Program-made: the position numbers and the translations under genes
Assembly: GCF_001044395.1 (NCBI RefSeq)
Contig: NZ_JANU01000008.1
Location: forward strand, 1 to 64,000
Reading direction: 5' to 3'
Source: Caenimonas sp. SL110
Lineage (GTDB): Bacteria > Pseudomonadota > Gammaproteobacteria > Burkholderiales > Burkholderiaceae_C
DNA: 64,000 nucleotides
Shown: piece after piece, positions 15,850 to 25,000 of the stretch
Layout of the letters: each line of letters opens with the position of its first letter
How positions within the stretch are numbered: the stretch's first letter is position 1
Notes under the pieces: generated by a model
What the model saw: only the letters and a program-made list of their open reading frames with translations
The model's database searches: none
Told to the model about the DNA's origin: nothing

Positions 15850-17189
15850 CCAATCAAATGCTTGAGAGAACTGCCATGTGGGCCAACCGCCACGGTGATG
15901 TATTGAATTCAGATTACCTTGATTGCGGGGCGGGTCCGCACGTCGACTTGCAGTGGCGCGCGCTCAAGAACATTCCAGCGGCAACAGTGGCTTGCTACAA
16001 CGCAACCGGACACATCTTTGTTTCCACCCTGAATGCACCCACAGAGGATGCGGGATGCCTGTGGTGTTTGAACGAGGACGGGCACGTGCTCTGGCACACC
16101 GGAACACGGGTGCGGGCCAGCCTGACATCTCCCGCCGTGACGCAAGCCGGCAGTGTGGTCGTCGCAGATGGCGCGCATCTTTTCCATTGGGCGGTGAGCG
16201 GCGAGTTGCTGTGGCAGGTTCCGTTTGCGCATGAGACGGCGGGCGTGATGATTGCGCCGCAGGGACAGATCGTTGTGCTGGGTATCGATGGTTGCCTGGC
16301 GGTGTTCGATGCCGGGCAAGGCACACAGCTCCATGCACTTCGTCTTGAAAGCGTGCCGATGGCGCAAGGCGTGTGGCACTCGCACATGCGCGGCCGCGCG
16401 GGCGAGGGCATGCGGGCGCGACTGCAGCAACGCGGGGTCGATGCGTCTTACGTGGACACGGGCATACGGCGTTTTCTGGGGATCGGCGTGGCGGCAAAGA
16501 ATGTGCCTGCACTGCATCCGCACAGCGGCCGCATCTTCATCGCGGCAGCTGGCGAAACAGCCGACAGCGGCATCCTGTACGGCATCGACCTGCTGAATCT
16601 GGAGCGTGCATTCAAGGTGTCGATGGGACCCGGATGCGACACCAGCCCGGCGCTGTCTTTCGACCTGAGCCAGGTCTTTTGCGCGGATCAGGGCGGATGC
16701 ATCACCTCGCACGCCACGGACGACGGGCGGGTGTTGTGGTCAACACCCTTGCCCGGAACCTCGTCTGCATCGCCGAACCCGACTCCCGATGGCCGACTCT
16801 ATATTTCGATCAAATCGGATGTCGTCTGTTTGTCGGCGACAGGTGAAGTTTTGTGGACGTCGGAGTTGAAGAAGCAGACCGGCGCTGATGTGCAGATCAA
16901 CTCGGTGTTGTGCGTGAACCGGCAGTTCATTTATTGCGTGGCTGCTTTGGGGCAGGCGTCAGCGGACCGTGGATTTGTGCCCGCTGCGCATGCCCTGCTA
17001 TCGCTCGATCGATTGACCGGGCAGATCGTTTCGCGCACAGCGTTGGCGCATGAGAGTGTGTGCACCCTTTCGATGTGGCCGGATGGAAGCGTGCTCGTGC
17101 CGAGCAAGCCGTTTTTGTATGAGGCGCGAGATCCTGAGTTTTTTGGGTTGGCGAAATATCGGGTCAGGCCGGGCGGCGCATTGTCCTGA
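15846..17189 (+). CDS. PQQ-type beta-propeller protein
   Basis: A 447-residue protein built of WD/PQQ-like blades: repeated units such as GCLWCLNEDGHVLWHTG, AVSGELLWQVP and DGRVLWSTPLPGTSSASPNPTPDGRLYIS. This is the BamB/alcohol-dehydrogenase type of propeller, but there is no signal peptide or lipobox, so it is probably cytoplasmic. Propellers of this kind usually hold proteins together; one also occurs in the eukaryotic aminoadipate-adenylating enzyme AASDH. Starts with a GTG whose GTGA overlaps the oxygenase stop. Possible scaffold or enzyme of the sulfation pathway; not proven. Confidence 0.82.
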   Translation: MTNQMLERTAMWANRHGDVLNSDYLDCGAGPHVDLQWRALKNIPAATVACYNATGHIFVSTLNAPTEDAGCLWCLNEDGHVLWHTGTRVRASLTSPAVTQAGSVVVADGAHLFHWAVSGELLWQVPFAHETAGVMIAPQGQIVVLGIDGCLAVFDAGQGTQLHALRLESVPMAQGVWHSHMRGRAGEGMRARLQQRGVDASYVDTGIRRFLGIGVAAKNVPALHPHSGRIFIAAAGETADSGILYGIDLLNLERAFKVSMGPGCDTSPALSFDLSQVFCADQGGCITSHATDDGRVLWSTPLPGTSSASPNPTPDGRLYISIKSDVVCLSATGEVLWTSELKKQTGADVQINSVLCVNRQFIYCVAALGQASADRGFVPAAHALLSLDRLTGQIVSRTALAHESVCTLSMWPDGSVLVPSKPFLYEARDPEFFGLAKYRVRPGGALS

Positions 17190-17209
17190 CGCCAGCCCGA
17201 CGAAGAACT

Positions 17210-17485
17210 GTGGCCCCCGTCTCTCCGGGAGAGATGCTGGATAAGGAATTCCTGAAGCCGCTGGGCTTGACGAAGTACCGCTTGGCCAACGACATTGGAG
17301 TGCCCGCGCAGCGCATTGGCGACATCGTCGCGGGCAAGCGCGCCATCACCGCCGACACTGACTTGCGGCTGTGCCGTTACTTTGGATTGAGCGACGGCTG
17401 GTGGATTCGCGGCCAGGCTAACTACGACACCGCCATCGCGCGCGCGGCGATGGGCGAGACCCTGGCTCGCATCCCGCGTTGCTAA
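17210..17485 (+). CDS. Orphan HigA-type antitoxin
   Basis: A 91-residue XRE-family protein of the HigA/VapA group. It begins PVSPGEMLDKEFLKPLGLTKYRLANDIGVPAQRI and continues IVAGKRAITADTDLRLCRYFGLSDGWW, the usual opening and DNA-binding helix-turn-helix. In normal higBA operons the RelE-like toxin HigB lies directly upstream. Here the upstream gene is the propeller protein 20 nt away, so the toxin gene is missing. Start is a GTG at 17210. A degenerate piece of the same gene is found at 21948-22050. Confidence 0.85.
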   Translation: MAPVSPGEMLDKEFLKPLGLTKYRLANDIGVPAQRIGDIVAGKRAITADTDLRLCRYFGLSDGWWIRGQANYDTAIARAAMGETLARIPRC

Positions 17486-17681
17486 TTGCTGGCTGCTTGA
17501 AAAGCACGTAACGCCCGCAGCGAGGATGCATCGGATCAGGCGACATCGTGCACGGCAAGGCTGCCACGGCAATCAGCAGTTCTCCGAACGCATCTGTGCG
17601 GGCAACGGCGTTACCTGATTTCTCAAATTCGCCTGCTGAACCAACCGGAAGCATGCTGCTGACGGCACTACATGCTCCGCC
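17486..17681. other. Intergenic region after higA
   Basis: About 196 nt between the orphan HigA gene and the convergent repeat-protein stop. I see no gene with recognisable content, no clean terminator and no REP element. Short open frames here do not resemble known proteins. Confidence 0.5.
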
Positions 17682-20408
17682 TCATGTGAGTGCTAGCGAT
17701 GGAGCGTTCCTAAACTTCACATTCACTGAAAGGCCCGCCAAGCCATCAATAAAAGCTTTCAAAGCATCGGCTTGCGCCGCCTTCTCCGCAACGGTGGCGG
17801 CCTCGCGATGTGCCAAGGTCTTTGGCACGATTTCGGCGATCTGTTGCGGGCTCAGGCCTGCTCCGCTCAGGCCTTCCATGAATGCGGTCACTGTCGCCAC
17901 GTGCCCGCCGTACAGCGCATAGTACAAGCCGGAATTACCGTCGGACTTTCTCGCGGCGACAATTTCGGTGACCTGTTGCGGGCTCAGGCCTGCTCCGCCC
18001 AGTCCATTCATCAACGCTTTTACCGTGGCGGCGTGCCCACGCCGCAGTGCTGAGTACATGCCGGGGTACCCGCCAGAACCCTTGGCGGTAACTATGTCGA
18101 AAATCTCCTGCGGATTGAGGCCGCCACTCTTCACGCTATTCATCACCGCACTCACCGCAGCACTGTCGCCTCTTTTCAGCGCACCCCTGAGGGTGCGCCC
18201 CCAGTCGGAGACGCTGACCGCCACGCTGTCGTCGATCCGTTGCTTCGTGTTCACTGGCGTCCCTGCGACGACGATTTCCACGATTTCGTGTTCACTGAAC
18301 CCAAGATTCTCCAAACCGTTCGTGAACGCAGTCGCTGCATCCGTGTGCCCTTTCTCCAGTGCCAGATGCAGGCCGGAGTCCCCATTCGAGTTCTTGGCAG
18401 CGACGATCTCAGCAATCCGTCTCGAGCGAAGACCCGCTCCGGCCAAGCCGCTCATGAATGCCGTCACTGTGGCTGCGTGTCCCTGGTCGAGTGCAAAGTT
18501 CAAGCCCGGGGTCCGGTCAGAACCCTTCGCATCAAAAAGTTCGGCGATCTTTTGCGGGCGCAGGCCTGCGCCCTTCACGCCGTCCATGTAAGCAGTCACG
18601 GTAGCTGCGTGCCCATTGCAAAGCAAAACGCAAAAGCCGCGCGTTCCATCCCGACTCTTGGCGGCTACGATTTCGGCGATCTGGTCCGGGTTGAGGTCCG
18701 CCCCTATCAAGCCGCTTATGAAAGCCGTCACTGCTGCTTTGTGCCCGAAATACAGTGCGTAGTAGAGGCCGGGACTCCCTTGACGATCCTTGGCGGAGAC
18801 AATCTCGACGGTCTGCTGCCGGCTGAGGCCGCTACGCTTAAGGCCGTCCATGAACGCCGTCACCGCAGCGGCGTGCCCGTCCTGCAGCGCCATGTACAAG
18901 CCCGGAGTCCCGTCAGCATCCTTGGCAGCGACGATTTCGGCGATCCGATGCGTGCCTAGCCCGGCACTCAGTAAGCGGTTCATGACTGCACTCACCGCAG
19001 TCGCGTTGCCATCAACAAGCGCGGCGTAAAGATCGGCCTTTAGATCCGAGCCCTCACCGGTCCTGCTGCCGTCGATCTGTGGCTGCGTGATGTGCTTTGC
19101 TGGCCCCTGCTTCGCCTCATGGGTCGATGCGAAACTCTTCACTGGCACTTGGGCCCCTGTGAGTTCGGCGATCGTCCCGGAGTCCAACCCAAGCCCGCCA
19201 AGACCCCTCGTGAAGGCCGCCACCGCAGCGGTGTGCCCGTTCTTCAGCGCCAGTTGCACGCCATGTTCGTGCTCAGGGTCCTTGACCGCAACCAGCTCTG
19301 TGATCTGTTGTTGGCTCAGGCCCAGGTGCTGGAGTCCGCTCAGGTACGCACCCACCGATTCGCTCTGTCCCTGGGCCAACGCAAAGTGCAGCCCCGACAC
19401 GCCATCCGAGTCAAGGGCTGAAACAGCATGGGCAATCTGTGCCGCGTTGAGGCCCAGGTCCTTCACGATGTTCATGAATGCGGCCACCGTGTCTGGATAG
19501 CCGTCTTGCAGCGCAAAGAACAGGCCCGAGTCGCCGTCGGAGCTTTTGGGGGTCACGAGTTCGGCGATCTGGTGCGGGCGCAGGCCCAGGCCTTTCAAGC
19601 GGCTGATGTATGCAACCACCGTCTCCGTCTGTCCGTCCTGCATCGCAAAGTACAGGCCCGGATCACCGTCGGAGTTCCTGGCAGCAAGGAGCCGGTGCAA
19701 CTGCTGGGGGCTCAGGCCCTGGTCCGCCAGCGCGTCCATGAACGCTGCTACTGCGGCGGTGCGACCGTGCTGCAACGCGAAATACAAGCCGGGTGTGCCG
19801 TTGGCGTTTCTGGCCGTAGCGGCGCAAGCGAAGTCCTGGGGGTTGGGACAGGCCTTCTTCAAGCCATTCATCAAGGCAGCGACGTCCGCCGCGCGCCCCT
19901 GCTCCAGGGCGCTGAATAGCTGCGCGGGCTTGTCAGCCGCATCGCCTGCGGCTGACACTTCCGGTACGGCCACGGCATTTGCTTCTTTTGATGGTGGCAG
20001 CTTCATTTCTGCTGCGGGAACATGAATGGAAACGGGTGGCGTCGGTGGGGCCTGGTGATCGATCACCGTGACACCTACTTCACGCAACGCATTCGTAAGT
20101 ACGCGCCTGACGGGTTCGCTCAGATGCGCAGCCAGCTCAAGAGCGCGTGCTTCATCGGTACACATCGGTGCCAGGCGGTCCCGTTCGCGACGCAAGGCCG
20201 TCAATTCTTCGTGCTGCAAGCCGCGAGCAGGAAAACGCTCCTTCAGCTTCACGTCGTCGCCAATTGCCTGATTGACGTCATTGATAAAGAGTTGCTGGCG
20301 CACGCCTGCGTTTGGGTTGGCGTTCGGCCGTGCAGCCACGGTGTTGAAGGCCGCGGCCTTTCCTTGGGAAGAGGTCGGCGACAGCCGGGCGCTGGAAGTT
20401 GATTGCAT
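17682..20408 (-). CDS. Giant ankyrin-like 44-residue repeat protein A
   Basis: A 908-residue protein. The N-terminus is Ser/Thr-rich (QSTSSARLSPTSSQGK). Residues about 40-130 form a helical module shared with the two neighbours (FINDVNQAIGDD, then RERDRLAPMCTDEARALEL and HLSEPVRRVLTNAL). From about residue 165 on there are some 15 units of 44 residues, in three blocks of 6, 6 and 3. Each unit reads roughly GTPGLYFALQDGHAAAVTAFMDGL, then GLSPQQIAEIVAAK, so it looks ankyrin-like with an extra helix. Blocks 2 and 3 open with a cap (DLKADLYAALVDG). No enzyme motif. Possible secreted effector; only the repeat architecture is certain. Confidence 0.8.
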   Translation of the reverse strand: MQSTSSARLSPTSSQGKAAAFNTVAARPNANPNAGVRQQLFINDVNQAIGDDVKLKERFPARGLQHEELTALRRERDRLAPMCTDEARALELAAHLSEPVRRVLTNALREVGVTVIDHQAPPTPPVSIHVPAAEMKLPPSKEANAVAVPEVSAAGDAADKPAQLFSALEQGRAADVAALMNGLKKACPNPQDFACAATARNANGTPGLYFALQHGRTAAVAAFMDALADQGLSPQQLHRLLAARNSDGDPGLYFAMQDGQTETVVAYISRLKGLGLRPHQIAELVTPKSSDGDSGLFFALQDGYPDTVAAFMNIVKDLGLNAAQIAHAVSALDSDGVSGLHFALAQGQSESVGAYLSGLQHLGLSQQQITELVAVKDPEHEHGVQLALKNGHTAAVAAFTRGLGGLGLDSGTIAELTGAQVPVKSFASTHEAKQGPAKHITQPQIDGSRTGEGSDLKADLYAALVDGNATAVSAVMNRLLSAGLGTHRIAEIVAAKDADGTPGLYMALQDGHAAAVTAFMDGLKRSGLSRQQTVEIVSAKDRQGSPGLYYALYFGHKAAVTAFISGLIGADLNPDQIAEIVAAKSRDGTRGFCVLLCNGHAATVTAYMDGVKGAGLRPQKIAELFDAKGSDRTPGLNFALDQGHAATVTAFMSGLAGAGLRSRRIAEIVAAKNSNGDSGLHLALEKGHTDAATAFTNGLENLGFSEHEIVEIVVAGTPVNTKQRIDDSVAVSVSDWGRTLRGALKRGDSAAVSAVMNSVKSGGLNPQEIFDIVTAKGSGGYPGMYSALRRGHAATVKALMNGLGGAGLSPQQVTEIVAARKSDGNSGLYYALYGGHVATVTAFMEGLSGAGLSPQQIAEIVPKTLAHREAATVAEKAAQADALKAFIDGLAGLSVNVKFRNAPSLALT

Positions 20409-20429
20409 GGTTAAAGATCGTTCTTGCAG
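20409..20429 (-). promoter_or_regulatory. Conserved leader box before repeat protein A
   Basis: Reads CTGCAAGAACGATCTTTAAC on the coding strand directly before the ATG. The same box precedes the other two paralogues at 21872-21892 and 25147-25167. It has no good Shine-Dalgarno core, so it may be another translation or export signal, or just a copied leader. Confidence 0.5.
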
Positions 20430-20437
20430 TAGGTTTT

Positions 20438-21871
20438 TTATTGAGAGACGGCGTCGACAGTCGTCGGCTGAATATGCCGGCGCAGTTCTGCGATGTGCTT
20501 GCCCAGCGGCTCTTCGATTCTTGCCAGTTGGGCGGGCGTGATGAGGTGCTGCCGTTGCAGCCATGTCAAGCCCAGCCCGTAGGCCTCCAGGGCCTCGATT
20601 CGCGCTGTTTTTGAGGCGCCCGTATGGCTGGCCGATGGACCCGGCAACGGCACGTCGACGATGTTGATGATGTGCGACTTGCTGAGGCCTGCGCCCTGCA
20701 GGCCGTCCATGAAGGCCTTCACTGCGGCGGGGCGCCCCTCAGCCAGCGCGCAATACAGGCCAGACGCATCGTCAGCGCCCCTGGCAGCGACGATGTCGGC
20801 GATCTGTTTCGAGCTGAGGCCGAGTTTGCTCAGACTGTCCATGAAGGCGGTCACCACAGCGGCTTTGCCTGCATACATCGCGAAATACAAACCAGGTGCA
20901 TGGTTCGCGTCCCGGGCAGCGACGATGTCGGCGATCTGTTTCGAGTTAAGGCCAATTTTCACAAGGCCGTCCATGAATGCCGTCACTGCACCTGCGCTGC
21001 CGAATTTCATCGCAAAGGACAAGCCAGGAATTCCGTCGGCATCCTTGGCGGCGAGGAGATCGGCCACCTGCTCCCGGCCCAGACCGGCTCCTCGCAGGCT
21101 TTCCATCAACCCTTTGGCGGTGTGCGCTTCGATCAAGGCCATGAAGGCGTTGACGATGGGGCCTTGTCCTTCAATGAGCGCCCAGCACAAGTTGGAGGTT
21201 CCGTCGGGGCTACGGGCTGCGACGATGTCAGCGACATGTTGCGCGCCGAGGCCTGCGCCCTTCAGGCCGTCCATGAACGCCATCACCGCGCCGGTGTGGC
21301 CCGCGTACAGCGCACGCTGAAGGCCGGAGCGGCCCTTGTGGTCTGTGGCAAGCACGAGGTTCACGAACCGGTCCGGGTGGCCGTTGCATACCTGCTTCAA
21401 GCTGCGCATGGCCGCACTCACCACCGCGCCGTCGTTACCCCGCAGCGCGTCGTAGAGATCGTTCGACAACGCTGCGTCGCTACCGACTACATGGGACGCT
21501 ACCGGCACGGCCTGGTAATCGGCGACCGTGAAACCGGCCGCTTGAAGCGCGCCCGTGACCAGACGCCTGACGGGCTCGCTGAGATGCTCGGACAGGACAA
21601 GGGCGGCGGCTTGATCGGTACACATCGGCGCTACGCGGTCCCGTTCGCGGTGCAAGGCGGTCAACTCTTCATGCGCAAGGACGTGCGAGGCATCGTGCGC
21701 TTTGAGCGTTGCATCGTCTCCAATGGCCTGGTTGATGTTGTCGATGAAGAGTTGCTGGCGCACGCCTTCGGTTGCGTTCGCATGCGCATAGGGCGGTGCC
21801 GCTGCGGTGTTGAAGGTGATGGTTTTCGGGGAAGCGGTCGGGGACAGACGGACGCTGGAAGTTGAGTGCAT
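20438..21871 (-). CDS. Ankyrin-like 44-residue repeat protein B
   Basis: A 477-residue paralogue of its neighbours, 29 nt upstream of protein A. It has the same Ser-rich leader (HSTSSVRLSPTASPK), the same N-terminal module (LFIDNINQAIGDDATLK, then HLSEPVRRLVTGAL) and six repeat units, one expanded by a second helix pair (ALIEGQGPIVNAFMALIEAH, then GLMESLRGAGLG). The C-terminal 60 residues are different: a helical tail with QRQHLITPAQLARIEEPLGKHIAELRRHI. Start MHSTSSV is chosen because it aligns with protein A and follows the shared leader box. Confidence 0.8.
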   Translation of the reverse strand: MHSTSSVRLSPTASPKTITFNTAAAPPYAHANATEGVRQQLFIDNINQAIGDDATLKAHDASHVLAHEELTALHRERDRVAPMCTDQAAALVLSEHLSEPVRRLVTGALQAAGFTVADYQAVPVASHVVGSDAALSNDLYDALRGNDGAVVSAAMRSLKQVCNGHPDRFVNLVLATDHKGRSGLQRALYAGHTGAVMAFMDGLKGAGLGAQHVADIVAARSPDGTSNLCWALIEGQGPIVNAFMALIEAHTAKGLMESLRGAGLGREQVADLLAAKDADGIPGLSFAMKFGSAGAVTAFMDGLVKIGLNSKQIADIVAARDANHAPGLYFAMYAGKAAVVTAFMDSLSKLGLSSKQIADIVAARGADDASGLYCALAEGRPAAVKAFMDGLQGAGLSKSHIINIVDVPLPGPSASHTGASKTARIEALEAYGLGLTWLQRQHLITPAQLARIEEPLGKHIAELRRHIQPTTVDAVSQ

Positions 21872-21892
21872 GGTGAAAGATCGTTCTTGCAG
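21872..21892 (-). promoter_or_regulatory. Conserved leader box before repeat protein B
   Basis: Reads CTGCAAGAACGATCTTTCAC on the coding strand right before the ATG; one base differs from the copy before protein A. Sequence upstream (CACCCGCACGAGCGGCTC) also resembles that before protein C, so the duplicated unit included promoter DNA. Confidence 0.5.
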
Positions 21893-21947
21893 GAGCCGCT
21901 CGTGCGGGTGAGAGGGGGTGAGACGTGCCGCCGGTGCTGCAGCCGGG

Positions 21948-22050
21948 CGGCGGGAAAGCGCAACATCACTGCTGACACTGACTTGCGGCTGTGCCGGTAG
22001 GTCGAAGCGAGCGACGTCTGGTGGCTTCGCGGCCAGGCCAGCTACGGGTT
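21948..22050 (+). pseudogene. Relic fragment of a higA-type antitoxin gene
   Basis: The bases GCTGACACTGACTTGCGGCT and GTGCCG match the orphan HigA gene near 17350, and the translated string KRNITADTDLRLCR then meets a stop, resuming as SDVWWLRGQASY. The similarity runs about 100 nt. It therefore derives from a second higA copy, and lies between repeat proteins B and C. Confidence 0.75.
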
Positions 22051-22074
22051 CCCTGCCCCGCGCCGACAAGACGC

Positions 22075-25000
22075 TCAGCTGCGCAGTTCTGCGATCCGCC
22101 TTGAAGTTGCCTCTGCGATCAGATTGATCTGTACGCCGGCGTAAAGCCCCCTGCTACGGCGATGCGTGGAGAGCAAACCCTGCTTGAAGGCCTCCAAGGT
22201 ATGTGCCAGCCTCATTCTCTGCATAAAGTCGCCCGACACGCCCGGCAACTCCACACGCACGATTTTCAAGATATCCAGGTCGAGCTCGGCATCTTTCAGG
22301 CCTTCCATAAATGCTGTCACTACAGGTGCGTCTCCATGACGAAGCGCCACGGACAAGCCCAGGTTCCCGTCGGAATCCTTGGCAGCAAGGATTTCGGCGA
22401 CCTGCTCCTCGCTCAGGTCTAATCGTCTCAGGCCTTCCATGAACGCCGTCACTGCTGCTGCTCGTCCGCTTTGCAGCGCAAATTGCAACCCAGGAATTCC
22501 GTCAGACGTCTTGGCGGAAACGATTTCAGCAACTTGCAGTGCGCTGAGGCCCGCTCGGCTCAGGCCTTCCATGAACGCCGTCACTGCTGCTGCGTGCGCC
22601 TCCTGGAGCGCAAGCACCAAGCCAGGGTTCCCACCGAAACTCTTGGCGGCGACGATTTCTGCAACTTGCTGCGGGCTGAGGCCTGCTCCCCTTAGGCCTT
22701 CCATGAACGCCGTCACTGCTGCTGCGTGTCCTAAGAGAAGCGCCGCATACAAGCCAGGGTTCCCATCGGAACCATTCGCAGTCACGATTTGGGCAACTTG
22801 GCGCGGGCTGAGGCCGACTGCTCTCAGGCCGTCCATGAACGCTGTCACTGCTGCTGCCTGTCCTTGTTGAAGCGCCACCCGCAAACCGGGGGTCCCATCA
22901 GAATCTTTGGCAGCCACGATTTCGCCAACTTGCTGCGGGTGAAGACCTGCTCCTCTCAGGCCTTCCATGAACGCCGTCACTGCTGCTGCGTGGCCTTCTT
23001 GCAGCGCGAAGAACAGGCCAGGGTGCCCATTGGAATCTTTGGCGGCAACGACTTCGGCAACTTGCTGCGCGCTGAGGCCTGCTCCTCTCAGGCCTTCCAT
23101 GAACGCCGTCACTGTTGCTGCGTGTCCGTCCTGGAGCGCAAAGAACAAGCCAGGGGTCCCGTCAGACTTCTTGACAGCCACGACCACGATGTCGGCAACT
23201 TGCTGCGGGCTCAAGCCTACTCGTCTGAGGCCTTCCAGGAACGCCGTCACTGCTGCTGCTTGTCCGTTTTGCAGCGCAATGTACAAGCCAGGGGTCCCAT
23301 CAAAAAGTTTGGCGGCGACGATTTCGGCAACTTGCTGCGGGCTCAGTCCGGCTCCTCTGAGGCCTTCCATGTACGCCGTCACTGCAGCGGCGTGTCCCTC
23401 AGTCAGCGCAGAGTACAGGCAAGGGTCTCCGGCAGAATTCTTAGCTGCGACGATTTCGGCAACTTGCTGCGCACTGAGCCGTGCTGCTCTCAGGCCTTCC
23501 ATGAACGCTGTCACTACAGCAGCGCGTCCACTACTCAGCGCAGTGCACAAGACAGAGTCCCCATCAGAGTCTTTAACGGCGACGATGTCGGCAACTTGCT
23601 GCGGGTTGAGGCCTGCTCTGCTCAGGCCTTCCATGAACGCCGTCACTGCTGCCGTGTGATCGTTCACAAGCGCGATGGGCCAACCCGCGGTCCCGTCAGA
23701 CCTCCTGGCAGTCACGATTTCGGCAACTTGCTGCGCGCTGAGGCCCGTTCCCCTCAGGCCCTCCATGAACGCCGTCACTGCAGCCGAACGCCCGTTGGAA
23801 AGCGCCAAATACAAGCTAGGCCTCCCACGGGAATCCTTGGCGGCCACGATGTCGGCAACTTGCTGCGAGCTGAGACCTGCTCCCCTTAGGCCTTCCATGA
23901 ACGCCGTTACTGCAGCTGCGTGCCCGTCATTCAGCGCAAAGCACAAGCCAGTGCCCCCGTCAGGCCGCTTGGCGGCGACGATGTCGGCGACTTGATCCAG
24001 GCTGAGGCTTGCTCCTCTCAGACCGTCCATGAACGCCGTCACTGCAGTTGGGTGCCCGCCCCCCACCGCCCAGTACAAACCAGGTTTCCCCGCAGCATCT
24101 TTAGCCCCGAGGACTTCGGCGACTTGCTCCGCGCTAAGACCTGCTCCCTTCAGCCTGGCCATGATCGCGCTCACCACAACGCCGTCGCCATCTTTCAGCG
24201 CCACGTAAAGGTCGGCCCTTAAATCCCTGCCCTTGCGCGCCTTACTGTCGTCGATCTGTTGCTGCGTGATGCAAGGGCCTGCTCCAAAGAGCGCCGCGTC
24301 CACTATATCTGCAGGCTGCTGCGGCTCCGCCGCTCGCGCAGCCTCAACCGCTGCAAGCGCGTATGCCAGCTCCGGCCCATCCTTGCTCTCCGCGACCCGT
24401 GGCAGCACTGGCAATGCCGCCACGTTCGCGCGGCACGTCAAACCCAGCCGCGCCAACTGAGTCACGATCTCAGCCGACAGGTCCACCGTTACGGTGGTGG
24501 CGCCTTCCATCACCGCATCCACCACCGCGTCCTTCGCCCGGCTGGCCGCGCGATAGCTGTCCCGGCCTTCCGTGAGTGCCTGCTTGCAGTGGCGGCTCAG
24601 CACGTCTTCAATCTCTGGCAGATGCAGTTGCGGATTCACGCTGGCAGCAGGCACTGCCACCGGGTTGACGGGAACAGCGGGTAGATGACTCATCTCAGGT
24701 CCGACCACGTCGTCCTCATCCTCGTCATCTGGCGGCGGCTTCTTCATCTCCGCTGCGCGAACATGAACGGATACCGGCGGCGCCTCTTGCTGTGCCTGGC
24801 GATCGACGACGGTGAGGCCCAACCGGCGAAGCGCCTGCGTGATGACGCGCCTGACGGGTTCGCTCAGATGAGGTGCCAAGTCCAGGGTGCCAGTTGTATC
24901 AGCGCACATGGGCGCCAAGCGGTCCCGTTCGCGAAGCAAGGCCATCAGGTCTTCATGCGCCAGACCTTGGGAGGGGTACCGCTCTCTGAGCCGGGCATCG

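Noticed and set aside
17418-17654. 78-residue minus-strand frame behind higA
   Set aside because: No motif, no ribosome site and partly antisense to higA.
22789-23889. Cys/His-rich 366-residue plus-strand frame across the 132-bp repeats
   Set aside because: Repeats of FHERRHCCC type look like zinc fingers, but they arise from antisense reading of the 132-bp repeats; the minus strand carries the shared paralogue sequence.
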